16,626 nt of DNA from Prevotellaceae bacterium (GCA_031257655.1 JAIROF010000098.1:1-16626); one strand, 5' to 3'. Counted from the first letter of the stretch, positions 7,498 through 15,632 are shown. A program made the numbers and translations. The notes: generated from the sequence alone by a model not told the origin.

Positions 7498-8919
7498 TTA
7501 AATTTTTTTATTTATTCTATCGTAGCAAAAGAGGCAGAGGGTTGCGAAGATTCCCACCGCGAGGATGACCATCCACAATCCGGAAGGGTGGTAGGTATCC
7601 CACAGCAGGTTGGTGAGCTCCTGCGGCGAGAGGCCGGCTTGTTGGGCAGCTTGCTCAAAGCGGGCATTTGTCGAGAGGCCGTCAGGTATCAGCAGGCCTT
7701 TTTCGGCTATAAATTTTTCCGTAATAGCCACCTTGTCGGACATTGCCTGGTAAACGTTTCCCGATATAAAGCCGGCAAGGAAGTTCCCTACAAAGACCGG
7801 GATGAATGAGTAGCCCATGTAGAGCGCTTTTTTGTCTTTTGGGGCAGTGAGGCCGATGTACTCGGTCACCTTTGGCGATCCGGCCATTTCGCCCAGCGAA
7901 AAGATGAAAATGGCGGCAATTGTAAAGAGCACGTTCTGCGAAATGAGCGTCAGCGCCATCCCAATGGTGCAGACAAAAAACCCGGCAGCCATTGCGTGGA
8001 GCGGCTTAAGGCGCATCACTGCGGTGGAAACCACGATTTGGAAGATGATGATGAACAGCGCATCCATGTTGGTGATAAATTCGGCGTCCAGCACGCCCGG
8101 AGCGGTGCTGTAGCTGGCGCTGACAAAAGGAATGGTGGCGTCGAAAAAGTGGTAGAGCGCGCTCGTGTCGACCCACTGCGCAATGAACACGGGCAGCGTA
8201 AAGAAGAGCTGGTAGTACATCGCCCAGAAGCCGGCGACAATCAGCAGAAAGACAAGGAATCTGGGGTCTTTGAAGATGCTCGCCATGTTGCGGAGTATCT
8301 CCTTTAGCGTGCGGAGCAGCGAGGCCTTCACTTTTACCCGGGTGCGCTCGGGCTCCCGGTAAAAGAAGAGCAGGATGAAGTTGAGCAGGATGATTCCGCC
8401 GGAGGCGTAAAAGATGAGGTGCGACTGGCTCTTGAACAGCAGGGTTACCAGCGGGCCGAAAAAAGCGCCGATGTTGACCATCATGTAGAATATGCCAAAC
8501 CCGATGGATGATGTTTCCGGGCGCGTGGTTTTTGCCACGGTAGCCGAAGTAATGGGCTTGAAGAGCGCCGCCCCTACCGCTAAGTAGATGTACATGGCAA
8601 ACACGGCGGGAAAAGAGGCCACCTGGGGGAAAAAGGCAAACGCCGTGGCGTAGATGACAAATGCCAGCGCCAGCACCTTCTTGTAGCCGTAGCGGTCGGC
8701 TATTGCGCCGGTGAGCACGGGGAGAAAGTAGAGGATGCCCGTCCCGATGCCCATAATCAGCCCTTTTTGGCTTTGCGAAAACTCCAGGCCGCCCATGTCC
8801 GACGACCCGGTAAGATAGTTGGCAAACAGCATGAAAAACCCATACCATGCCCACCGTTCGAGCAGCTCAATGGCGTTGGCTACCCAAAAAGTTCGGGGAA
8901 ATTTACTAAATATGCTCAT
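7498..8919 (-). CDS. POT-family proton-dependent oligopeptide transporter
   Basis: This 473-residue polytopic membrane protein of the major facilitator superfamily fits the POT/PTR family, which imports di- and tripeptides with protons. The family's ExxER motif is ELLER (Glu18, Glu21, Arg22). MFS motif A is GAIADRYGYKK (71-81), and LFKP with Lys121 matches the conserved transmembrane helix 4 lysine region. FYMMVNIGAFFGPL (from 144) fits the second PTR2 signature, and SLGEMAGSP in a late helix fits the family's conserved Glu segment. A soluble loop of about 50 residues precedes the last helix. The ATG overlaps the stop of the upstream aminopeptidase by four bases (ATGA), so translation is probably coupled. 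In this operon it probably imports Pro- or Hyp-containing peptides for the two aminopeptidases. Substrate preference is inferred from context. Confidence 0.85.
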   Translation of the reverse strand: MSIFSKFPRTFWVANAIELLERWAWYGFFMLFANYLTGSSDMGGLEFSQSQKGLIMGIGTGILYFLPVLTGAIADRYGYKKVLALAFVIYATAFAFFPQVASFPAVFAMYIYLAVGAALFKPITSATVAKTTRPETSSIGFGIFYMMVNIGAFFGPLVTLLFKSQSHLIFYASGGIILLNFILLFFYREPERTRVKVKASLLRTLKEILRNMASIFKDPRFLVFLLIVAGFWAMYYQLFFTLPVFIAQWVDTSALYHFFDATIPFVSASYSTAPGVLDAEFITNMDALFIIIFQIVVSTAVMRLKPLHAMAAGFFVCTIGMALTLISQNVLFTIAAIFIFSLGEMAGSPKVTEYIGLTAPKDKKALYMGYSFIPVFVGNFLAGFISGNVYQAMSDKVAITEKFIAEKGLLIPDGLSTNARFEQAAQQAGLSPQELTNLLWDTYHPSGLWMVILAVGIFATLCLFCYDRINKKI

Positions 8920-10697
8920 ATTGCTTTTGTTTTATTGTTCAACCATTCGACTTCATCCGCCGCCAGGTGTGGCGACAGCTTTTCGTATACGGCATGATGG
9001 TAGGCGTTGAGCCAGGCCGTTTCTTCGGTCGTCATCATCTCTTTAATGATCGGCGTTGTGTCGATGGGGCACAGGGTGAGCGTTTCGAATCCGTAGAAAT
9101 CGCCGCAATCGGTGGTCATCACCCGTTTGGTAAGCATCATATTTTCTGTCCGCACGCCGTACCGGTAGTCTCGGTATATGCCGGGTTCGTTGGTCACCAC
9201 CATTCCGATTTGCAGCGTTACGGGGTTTTCTTCGGGGCGTATGCTGTGCGGGCCTTCGTGCACGTTGAGGTAGTGCCCCACGCCGTGCCCGGTGCCGTGC
9301 AGGTAGTTTACGCCGTGCTCCCACATCGCTTTTCGCGCCAGCATGTCGATTTGCGCCCCTCTTGTTCCTGCCGGAAAAATTGCTTTTGAGAGGCAGATGT
9401 TCCCCTTAAGCACGAGCGTATAGTCGCGCCTCATGGCTTGGGTTAGCGCTCCGGCGGCCACCGTGCGGGTGATATCGGTGGTTCCGTCCGTGTATTGTCC
9501 TCCGGAGTCTATCAGCAGCAGCCCCTCCGCCTTGATGGTTGCGCAGCTCTCTGCGGTCGGGTGGTAGTGGTTGATGGCGCCGTTGGCGGCGTATCCGGCG
9601 ATGGTGTGAAAGCTTTCGCCCGCAAAGCGCTCTTGCCGGCTTCTGAGCTCTTTCAGCTTGAGGCACACGGCGTGCTCCGTAACGGTTTCTGTGGGTATGG
9701 CCTTTTCGAGCCAGATAAAAAAGCGAACAAGGGCAACGCCGTCGCGCACCATGCAGCGCCGGAATCCGGCGATTTCGGTTTCATTTTTCGCGCTTTTGAG
9801 CCGGTCTACAACCGACAGCGTATCCACCACCCTGTTGCGCTCGGCGATGGCGCTATACAGCGTAAAGGACAGCCTGGCGCTGTCGAGGCACACCTGCAGC
9901 CCGCCGGTTTTTGCCAGGAAATCGGCGGCTTCGCGGTATCCGGCTACCGCAACGCCCTCCCGCTCCAGGTGGAGGGCTACGGGAGGAGGTATTTTGTCCT
10001 GGTCGATAAAAAGGATGGCCTGCTTACGGGAGAGGAAGGCGTGCGCCACCGCCACCGGGTTGTAGGGCACATCGCTTCCCCGGATGTTGAGCAGCCAGGC
10101 AATGGCGTCCAGCGAGCTTATCCAGACGGCGTTGGCGCCGTATTTTTCGGCCTTGGCCAGCGTTTTTTGAATTTTTTGCCGGGCTGCTTCGCCGGCCAGC
10201 TCGAGCGGGTGCACGGCCACCGGCTCTTTGGGGAGGGGCGGGCGGTTGCGCCAAATCGCGTCGAAGGGGTCAACGTCGGGCGCGAGCGCTATGCTCTTCT
10301 TCCCCAGCTCGGCTTGGAGCGCGAGCGCATCCTTTGCCGGGTATACGCTGCCGTCGATTCCCACGCGGCTGCCGTTTGGGAGCTGGCGTAGCAGCCAGCC
10401 CGGGATGCCGACGGTATCCGGCAAGCGGTCTTTGAAGAGGGCTATTTCGCTGCCGCGAAGCTCGTCGGCGGCTTGAAGAAAGTAGCGCGCATCGGTCCAC
10501 AGCCCGGCGTTGCCGAGCGTAACGACGACCGTTCCTGCCGAGCCGGTAAAACCGCTAATCCAGCGCCGCGCCTCCCAGCGCTCGGGGATGTACTCGCTGA
10601 TGTGCGCATCCGTAGAGGGGATGATAAAGGCGTGCAGCTGCTTGCTGCGCATGTAGCAGCGCAGCTGCTCAATTCGGTGGTTGATGGTATCTTCCAT
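8916..10697 (-). CDS. Three-domain Xaa-Pro aminopeptidase (M24B, XPNPEP1-like)
   Basis: This 593-residue cytosolic metallopeptidase removes the N-terminal residue from peptides with proline (or probably hydroxyproline) at position 2. It has the long architecture of eukaryotic-type APP1: two creatinase-like N-terminal domains (about 1-150 and 155-310), the M24 'pita-bread' catalytic domain (about 310-530) and a short C-terminal M24_C tail. All five dimetal ligands are visible: Asp397 and Asp408 (IDSGGQYTDGTTD), His471 (HGTGHGVGH), Glu504 (TNEPGIY) and Glu518 (RTENMML). Their spacings agree closely with those of human XPNPEP1. No signal peptide is seen. The gene is 17 bp after hypD and overlaps the transporter by 4 bp, so it is part of the hydroxyproline operon. 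It would free hydroxyproline-containing dipeptides or expose Hyp for HypD. Confidence 0.93.
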   Translation of the reverse strand: MEDTINHRIEQLRCYMRSKQLHAFIIPSTDAHISEYIPERWEARRWISGFTGSAGTVVVTLGNAGLWTDARYFLQAADELRGSEIALFKDRLPDTVGIPGWLLRQLPNGSRVGIDGSVYPAKDALALQAELGKKSIALAPDVDPFDAIWRNRPPLPKEPVAVHPLELAGEAARQKIQKTLAKAEKYGANAVWISSLDAIAWLLNIRGSDVPYNPVAVAHAFLSRKQAILFIDQDKIPPPVALHLEREGVAVAGYREAADFLAKTGGLQVCLDSARLSFTLYSAIAERNRVVDTLSVVDRLKSAKNETEIAGFRRCMVRDGVALVRFFIWLEKAIPTETVTEHAVCLKLKELRSRQERFAGESFHTIAGYAANGAINHYHPTAESCATIKAEGLLLIDSGGQYTDGTTDITRTVAAGALTQAMRRDYTLVLKGNICLSKAIFPAGTRGAQIDMLARKAMWEHGVNYLHGTGHGVGHYLNVHEGPHSIRPEENPVTLQIGMVVTNEPGIYRDYRYGVRTENMMLTKRVMTTDCGDFYGFETLTLCPIDTTPIIKEMMTTEETAWLNAYHHAVYEKLSPHLAADEVEWLNNKTKAI

Positions 10698-10714
10698 AAT
10701 AGTTTGGGGTTGTT

Positions 10715-13081
10715 TCAGGCAATGGTTTCGTGCTCTGTTCGCCGGATGATTTCGTTTTGCAAATCGGCGCCCAGGTCGTTGAAGTAGTCGCTGTATCCGG
10801 CTACGCGGACAATCAGCCCCTGGTATTTTTCGGGGTGCAATTGCGCTTTGCGCAGCGTGCAGGCGGTAACCACGTTGAGCTGTATGTGGTGTCCGTTCAT
10901 TTTGAAGTAGCTGCGCACTAAGGCGGACACTTTTCGTATGGCCGTTTCGTCTTCAAAGAAGGCGGGGCTGAATTTTTGGTTTAGGAGCGTTCCGCCGGTG
11001 TGCAGGTGGTCTATCTTTGCGGCGGATTTAATGACCGAGGTAGGGCCGTTTTTGTCGGCTCCCTGCACGGGCGATATTCCCTCCGAAACGGGCAGCCCGG
11101 CTTTTCTTCCGTCGGGGCTTGCGAGCATCACCTTTCCGAAGTAAACGTGGCAGGTTGTTGGGAGGAGGTTGATGCGGTAGGCCGCGCCGCGCGGGCTGGC
11201 GTGTCCGGCAACGGCGTTGGCAAAGGTGGTGAAAACATCTTCTATGCGGCTGTCGGCGCGGTCGTCGTCGTTGCCATACTTCGGCGTTTTGTAGAGCAGG
11301 CGGTAGAGGAGCTCGTCGTGCCCCTCAAAGTTCCTGTCCAAGGCCTCCGTAAAATCGGCGAGGCTTATCGTTTTTTCGTCGTAAACGTGCATTTTGAGCG
11401 CCGCAAGCGAATCGGTTATGGTGCCCAGGCCTACGCCCTGAAGGTAGCTGGTGTTGTACCGGGCGCCACCCTGTATGTAGTCCGTTCCCCGCGCCACGCA
11501 GTCGTCGATAATGAGGGACAGGAACGGCGTGGGGATGTGCGCCATGAAAATTTTTTCGATGGCGTTGCTGCCCTTAATTTTTATTTCGGCAAAGTGCTGC
11601 ACCTGCTTTCTAAAGGCCTCCAGCAGCTGCGGGTACGATTTTAGCGCCGAGGGCTTGCCGGTGTGCAGGCCCACCTGCTTTTTTGTTCTGGGGTCGAATC
11701 CGTCGTGCAGCGTTACCTCCAGGATTTTGGGCAAGTTGAAGTATCCGCAGAGGATGTAGCTTTCGGCGCCGAATGCTCCGCTCTCCACGCATCCGCTGGC
11801 TCCACCGTTGCGGGCGTCTTCGAGGCTTTTCCCCTGGTTGAGCAGCTCGGTCACAATGGCGTCGGTGTTGAAGATGGAGGGTTGCCCGAAGCCCGTTTTC
11901 GTAATTTTCACGGCGCGGTCGATAAAGGCGTCGGGGCTTACCCGGCTCAGCTGCACCATTGAGCTGGGTTGCAGCAGGCGCATTTCTTCGATTACGTCCA
12001 AGAGGATAAACGACACTTCGTTGACGGCGTTTTGCCCGTCGGCGGTAAGCCCGCCCAGGTTGACCAGGCAAAAGTCGGTATAGGTGCTGCTTTCTTCTGC
12101 CGTAACGCCGATTTTTGGCGGCGAGGGGTGGTTGTTGAATTTAACCCAGAAGGCCTCCAGCAGCTCTACGGCCTGGCTTCGGGTTAGCGTGCCTGCGTCG
12201 GTTTCGGCTTTGTAGAAGGGGTATAGGTGCTGGTCGAGGCGTCCCGGGTTGAACGAATCCCAGGGGTTGAGCTCGGTTATCACGCCCAGGTGAACAAACC
12301 AGTAGTGCTGCAACGCTTCGTGGAAGGTGGCCGGCGCATGGGCGGGCACGCGCCGGCAAATGCGGGACATCGCGAGCAGCTCGCCCCGGCGCTTTTCGTC
12401 GGCTTCGGCGCAGGCCAACGCCTCCAGCTTTTCGGCGTGGCGCTCGGCAAAGCGTACCACTGCCTGCGCGGCAATCTTCATGGCCTTGAGCTCCTCCCGC
12501 TTGTCAAGCGCCAGCGGGTCGTTGAGCCAGTCGAGCGCTTGCAGGCTTTCCTCCACGTCGGCGATAATATCTATGAGGCCTTTGCGGAAAATTTTGTAGC
12601 CGGCAACGGTATGCCCGGGCGCGCGCTGCTCCATAAATTCGGTAAAGATTCCGGCGTTGTAGGCGTCGTGCCACGGCGTTGCCATGGCTTCCATGATGCG
12701 GTCGCGGTTGGAGCGGCCTTCCCAGAAGGGGATGATAATTTTTTCGTAGGCGCTGCGGGTTTCCTCATCTACCCTGAACCATACTTTTTCGCGCGAATGG
12801 AGGACGTCCAAGTCATGCAGCGAGTGTACGGTGATTTCGGGGTAGGTGGGCGTAGCCTTTGGCGCCGTGCCCCGCTCGCCGACAATCAGCTCGTTGTCGT
12901 TGATGCAAATGGCCTTGTTGGACAGGATGTGGCTGAGCGACTTGGCGCGCTGCACGGGGATGGAGTCGCCAAAGGCCAGGTGGTTTTTATAAAAATCGGT
13001 GATGAGCAAAGCTCTCTCGGCCGAAATGCAGCTAACCGCATCCAAGCTTTGCCGGCGTAGCTGTTGTATTCTTGACGTCAT
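10715..13081 (-). CDS. hypD: Glycyl radical enzyme, trans-4-hydroxy-L-proline dehydratase
   Basis: This 788-residue protein is a PFL-like glycyl radical enzyme. It would convert trans-4-hydroxy-L-proline to (S)-1-pyrroline-5-carboxylate and water, anaerobically, once the activase installs a radical on Gly762 (VRVAGYSDYF). The thiyl Cys431 and acid Glu433 lie in GGASGCVESGAF. Compared from memory with Clostridioides difficile HypD (789 residues), the known catalytic and substrate residues are all present with a constant offset of three: Phe149, His157, Asp275, Ser331, Cys431, Glu433, Tyr447 and Gly762. This separates it from choline, glycerol and propanediol lyases and from PFL. It lies between the activase (94-bp gap, no promoter seen) and an Xaa-Pro aminopeptidase, which supports hydroxyproline as substrate. 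Gene names hypD/hypE here are unrelated to hydrogenase maturation HypD/HypE. The partner P5C reductase is not in the window. Confidence 0.9.
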   Translation of the reverse strand: MTSRIQQLRRQSLDAVSCISAERALLITDFYKNHLAFGDSIPVQRAKSLSHILSNKAICINDNELIVGERGTAPKATPTYPEITVHSLHDLDVLHSREKVWFRVDEETRSAYEKIIIPFWEGRSNRDRIMEAMATPWHDAYNAGIFTEFMEQRAPGHTVAGYKIFRKGLIDIIADVEESLQALDWLNDPLALDKREELKAMKIAAQAVVRFAERHAEKLEALACAEADEKRRGELLAMSRICRRVPAHAPATFHEALQHYWFVHLGVITELNPWDSFNPGRLDQHLYPFYKAETDAGTLTRSQAVELLEAFWVKFNNHPSPPKIGVTAEESSTYTDFCLVNLGGLTADGQNAVNEVSFILLDVIEEMRLLQPSSMVQLSRVSPDAFIDRAVKITKTGFGQPSIFNTDAIVTELLNQGKSLEDARNGGASGCVESGAFGAESYILCGYFNLPKILEVTLHDGFDPRTKKQVGLHTGKPSALKSYPQLLEAFRKQVQHFAEIKIKGSNAIEKIFMAHIPTPFLSLIIDDCVARGTDYIQGGARYNTSYLQGVGLGTITDSLAALKMHVYDEKTISLADFTEALDRNFEGHDELLYRLLYKTPKYGNDDDRADSRIEDVFTTFANAVAGHASPRGAAYRINLLPTTCHVYFGKVMLASPDGRKAGLPVSEGISPVQGADKNGPTSVIKSAAKIDHLHTGGTLLNQKFSPAFFEDETAIRKVSALVRSYFKMNGHHIQLNVVTACTLRKAQLHPEKYQGLIVRVAGYSDYFNDLGADLQNEIIRRTEHETIA

Positions 13082-13175
13082 GCTTTTTTGTTTTTAGGTT
13101 AAGGGATGAAAAAATAAGTAAGGTATTGCCACGTGCCGCTGTCAAGTCCTGCCGTTGCTCCTCAGCCCCCTCTTT

Positions 13176-13973
13176 TTATCCTCCGATTCGGGCGCTCCAT
13201 CCGGCGGCTTCGAATTGGCGCTGCACGGCCAGCAGCGCTTCTTTCGGCAAAGGCTTCAGCGCTTCGAGCGCATTATCCCTTTTCAGCCGGCTGTACTTGT
13301 GCGCAGCCGTATTGTGGTAGGGCAGCAGGTCAACGCCTTCGACCGGAGCGGGCAGGCTTGCCAGGAAGGCGATGGTTTGCCCCACATTTTCGGGGGTGAG
13401 CGTAGCGCCGGGCACCATCGGGATGCGGATGCGCGCGCGTTTTCCATTTTTCAGCAGCCCGGCCAGATTTTCCAGAATCACCCGGTTGGAAGCGCCCGTA
13501 TAGCGCCTGTGGCAGCCGTCGTCCATCATTTTCAGGTCGTAGAGGAACAGGTCTGTGAGCGGCAGTATTTTCTGCAAGGCGCTCCAGGCGGCAAACCCCG
13601 ACGTATCGACGGCGGTGTGCATATTTTCTTTTTTGCAGAGGGCGAGCGCTTCCGCCAAAAAGTCGGCCTGCATGAGCGGCTCTCCCCCCGAAAAGGTTGC
13701 GCCACCCCCCGATTCGTCCATAAAGATTTGCTCTTTTTGCAGCTCCGCCACCAGCTGCTGGGGCGTGATTTCGTATCCCACAGCTTCGCTTTCGGTAAAC
13801 GCCTTGCTGCCCACGCGGACGGTTTTGGGCGCGGCGCCCACCGCCGGGTCGATGCCCTCCGGGTTGTGGCACCACCAGCAGGCGAGGGGGCAGCCTTTCA
13901 GGAAGACGGTTGTGCGGATGCCCGGCCCGTCGTGTACGGCAAAGCGCTTAATATCGAATATAACTCCGGTCAT
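13176..13973 (-). CDS. hypE: Radical-SAM glycyl radical enzyme activase for HypD
   Basis: This 265-residue radical-SAM enzyme would use a [4Fe-4S] cluster and AdoMet to abstract hydrogen from Gly762 of HypD. The cluster motif CX3CX2C is Cys28, Cys32 and Cys35 (GCPLACWWCHNPEG). The AdoMet-binding GGE motif is FSGGEPL at 95-100, preceded by the Gly-rich ESGGGATF. The N-terminal FAVHDGPGIRTTVFLKGC is the usual activase signature. Many activases of this group carry a ferredoxin-like insert with two extra clusters after the CX3CX2C motif. Here the 33 residues after Cys35 contain no cysteine, so this is a short, PflA-like form. It ends 94 bp before hypD and starts 4 bp after the upstream aminopeptidase stop, so it belongs to the same transcript. 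HypD as its partner is inferred from adjacency; it is the only glycyl radical enzyme in the window. Confidence 0.9.
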   Translation of the reverse strand: MTGVIFDIKRFAVHDGPGIRTTVFLKGCPLACWWCHNPEGIDPAVGAAPKTVRVGSKAFTESEAVGYEITPQQLVAELQKEQIFMDESGGGATFSGGEPLMQADFLAEALALCKKENMHTAVDTSGFAAWSALQKILPLTDLFLYDLKMMDDGCHRRYTGASNRVILENLAGLLKNGKRARIRIPMVPGATLTPENVGQTIAFLASLPAPVEGVDLLPYHNTAAHKYSRLKRDNALEALKPLPKEALLAVQRQFEAAGWSARIGG

Positions 13974-13977
13974 TTGG

Positions 13978-15351
13978 CTACCGCAGCGCTTCGACCTCCG
14001 CCGCCGTGAGGGGGATTTTTTTACCTAAGCGGCGCGCGCCGGCTTCCGTAATGAGGTAGTCTTCTTCGTTGCGCAGCCCGCCAAAGCTTCGGTAGGCTTC
14101 GAGCCGGTCGTAGCAGATGAAGTCCGCGAATTTTTTTTCGCTTTTCCACCGGTCTATCAGCTCGGGGATGAAGTATATGCCCGGCTCGATGGTCAGCACA
14201 AACCCCGGTTCGAGGCGTCGGGCCAGGCGGAGGGATTTTCGTCCGAACTGCGCGCTCTTGGGTTCGCCGTCGTATCCTACCCACTCTTCGCCCAGGTTTT
14301 CCATGTCGTGCACATCCAGCCCCATCATGTGCCCCAGGCCGCAGGGGAAGAACATGGCGTGCGCCCCCAGGCGGACGGCCTCGTCGCTGCTGCCCTTCAT
14401 GAGGCCGAGCGCCTTCATTCCCTCGCAGATGACCTTGGCCGAGAGGTCGTAAATATCCTCGAAGCGCACGCCGGGGCGCAAGGCCTCCACTGCGGCTAAG
14501 TGCGAGGCCACCTGTATGTCGTATACCTCTTTTTGCCTTGCGGTGAACTTTTTCCCCGCCGGAATGGTGGACGACATGTCGCCGGCGTAGCCCATTTCGG
14601 TTTCCGCGCCGGCGTCCACCAGGAGCATATCGTTTTCCTTTACGGTATTGCCGTGGTAGTGGTTGTGGAGTATTTGGCCGTTGACGGTGGCAATGGTCGG
14701 GAACGAAAGCCTTGCGCCGGCAGCCAGCGCCGTTTGGGCAGCTATCCCGGCCGCTTCGCACTCCCTCATGCCCGTGCGGAGCGACTTTATGGCCGCGATG
14801 TGCATGTTGGCGGTGATGTTGCACGCTTTTTCTATTTCGTCCACCTCCTCCGCCGATTTGTAGATGCGCATGTTGACCACCGCTTTTATGAATTCGAGCG
14901 ATGGCTTTTGCGCAGCGGGAGGTATGGACAGCCATTGTTGGAGCTTGAGGGAGTGCTCTGCGCGGTAGGCGGGTAAAAAGCGGATGGCTTGCCCCTTTTT
15001 TGCGGCGGCGTTCAGGTAGCCGGGCAGCCGGGCGGCGGGCAGGGTTGTTTGCACGCCCACGCTTTCGCTTTTCTCCTTCAGCGTAGGCTGCGCGCCCATC
15101 CAGACGATGTGGTCGAGGGAGATTTCGTCGCCAAAGATCACCGTATCGTCCTCGTCAACGTTAATCACGGCGGTCAGCCCGCTGTAGGCCAGCCCAAAGT
15201 AGTAGAGGAAGGTAGAATCCTGCCGGAAGTCGTAGGTGTTGCCTTCGTAGTTCATTCCGCATTCGTCGTTGCCCAAAAAGAGCAGGACGCCGGAGCCAGC
15301 CGTTTTTTTCAGCACATCTCTGCGGTGGCGGTAAATTTCTTTTGCAAACAT
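13978..15351 (-). CDS. pepP: Xaa-Pro aminopeptidase, AMP_N type (M24B)
   Basis: This 457-residue aminopeptidase P resembles bacterial PepP and differs in architecture from the 593-residue enzyme downstream. The N-terminal AMP_N domain (1-150) has the family's conserved GNDECGMNYEGNTYDFRQDS stretch. The catalytic M24 domain follows, with metal ligands Asp246 and Asp258 (VDAGAETEMGYAGD), His341 (GLGHMMG), Glu389 (TIEPGIYF) and Glu429 (GLRNEEDY). The first two Asp residues are 12 apart, not the 11 of E. coli PepP. I chose ATG at 15351 (MFAKEIYRHRR), where AMP_N proteins normally begin. An upstream start at 15438 would add 29 Arg-rich residues and lies above the candidate promoter at 15396-15403. 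It is the first gene of the operon and the activase starts 4 bp after it. It probably cleaves X-Pro or X-Hyp bonds in imported peptides. Confidence 0.92.
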   Translation of the reverse strand: MFAKEIYRHRRDVLKKTAGSGVLLFLGNDECGMNYEGNTYDFRQDSTFLYYFGLAYSGLTAVINVDEDDTVIFGDEISLDHIVWMGAQPTLKEKSESVGVQTTLPAARLPGYLNAAAKKGQAIRFLPAYRAEHSLKLQQWLSIPPAAQKPSLEFIKAVVNMRIYKSAEEVDEIEKACNITANMHIAAIKSLRTGMRECEAAGIAAQTALAAGARLSFPTIATVNGQILHNHYHGNTVKENDMLLVDAGAETEMGYAGDMSSTIPAGKKFTARQKEVYDIQVASHLAAVEALRPGVRFEDIYDLSAKVICEGMKALGLMKGSSDEAVRLGAHAMFFPCGLGHMMGLDVHDMENLGEEWVGYDGEPKSAQFGRKSLRLARRLEPGFVLTIEPGIYFIPELIDRWKSEKKFADFICYDRLEAYRSFGGLRNEEDYLITEAGARRLGKKIPLTAAEVEALR

Positions 15352-15359
15352 GGTGGTAG

Positions 15360-15385
15360 AATTTTGAGCGTAAATTTTGAGCGTA
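15360..15385. repeat. Perfect 13-bp tandem duplication in the pepP leader
   Basis: The unit AATTTTGAGCGTA occurs twice with no gap (15360-15372 and 15373-15385). It lies between the candidate operon transcription start and the pepP ATG at 15351, so it would make up most of the 5' leader. It could be a slippage duplication or a paired binding site. Confidence 0.85.
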
Positions 15386-15395
15386 AAAGTATACA

Positions 15396-15403
15396 CAAAG
15401 TTA
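15396..15403 (-). promoter_or_regulatory. Candidate -7 element of the hydroxyproline operon
   Basis: On the minus strand TAACTTTG fits TAnnTTTG exactly. Transcription would begin near 15389, leaving a leader of about 38 nt before pepP. I see no TTTG box at the usual distance upstream (the nearest, at 15436-15439, is 32 bp away), so the promoter may need an activator. No other promoter was seen inside the operon gaps. Confidence 0.45.
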
Positions 15404-15468
15404 GAACGAACATAGCGCCGCCGTCTATTTATATGCAAAAATCATCTATATTTTGTGAAAATGTTGAG

Positions 15469-15500
15469 GAGGAGTGGGGGAGGAGTGGGGGAGGAGTGGG
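15469..15500. repeat. G-rich 11-bp tandem repeat, almost three copies
   Basis: The unit GAGGAGTGGGG starts at 15469, 15480 and 15491; the last copy is one base short. The plus strand therefore has clustered G-runs that might form a two-layer quadruplex. It lies upstream of both divergent promoters. Confidence 0.85.
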
Positions 15501-15577
15501 CGCCGCTACCAACGACGGAGCAGGCGGCACGTCATTTTTTTTGTTTGTCGTCAAGCGGCTGGAAAATAATTCGCTTT

Positions 15578-15610
15578 TTTGTGAATATAAAGAAGTAGTG
15601 ATTATCTTTG
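15578..15610 (+). promoter_or_regulatory. Candidate Bacteroidetes promoter of higA
   Basis: TTTG at 15578-15581 and TATCTTTG at 15603-15610 fit the -33 and -7 boxes with a 21-bp spacer. Transcription would begin near 15617, giving a leader of about 158 nt that contains the inverted repeat at 15633-15760. Confidence 0.5.
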
Positions 15611-15632
15611 CCTTGTCAAATTAAGTATGATA

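Noticed and set aside
9495..10391. Long plus-strand reading frame (298 codons) opposite the three-domain aminopeptidase
   Set aside because: It is antisense to a gene with complete catalytic motifs, and GC-rich codon bias explains its openness. It shows no family motif.
12227..13060. Plus-strand reading frame of 277 codons opposite hypD
   Set aside because: Antisense shadow of hypD in GC-rich sequence, with no recognisable domain.
13082..13175. Internal promoter between hypE and hypD
   Set aside because: No TAnnTTTG match on the minus strand in this 94-bp gap; co-transcription is simpler.
13155..14009. Plus-strand reading frame of 284 codons opposite hypE
   Set aside because: Antisense shadow covering the activase; the radical-SAM motifs are on the other strand.
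15352..15438. Longer start for pepP at 15438
   Set aside because: The extra 29 residues run through the tandem duplication and candidate promoter, and AMP_N proteins usually begin near MFAKE.
15469..15500. CRISPR-like repeat array
   Set aside because: The units are 11 bp, adjacent and without spacers; no cas gene is present.
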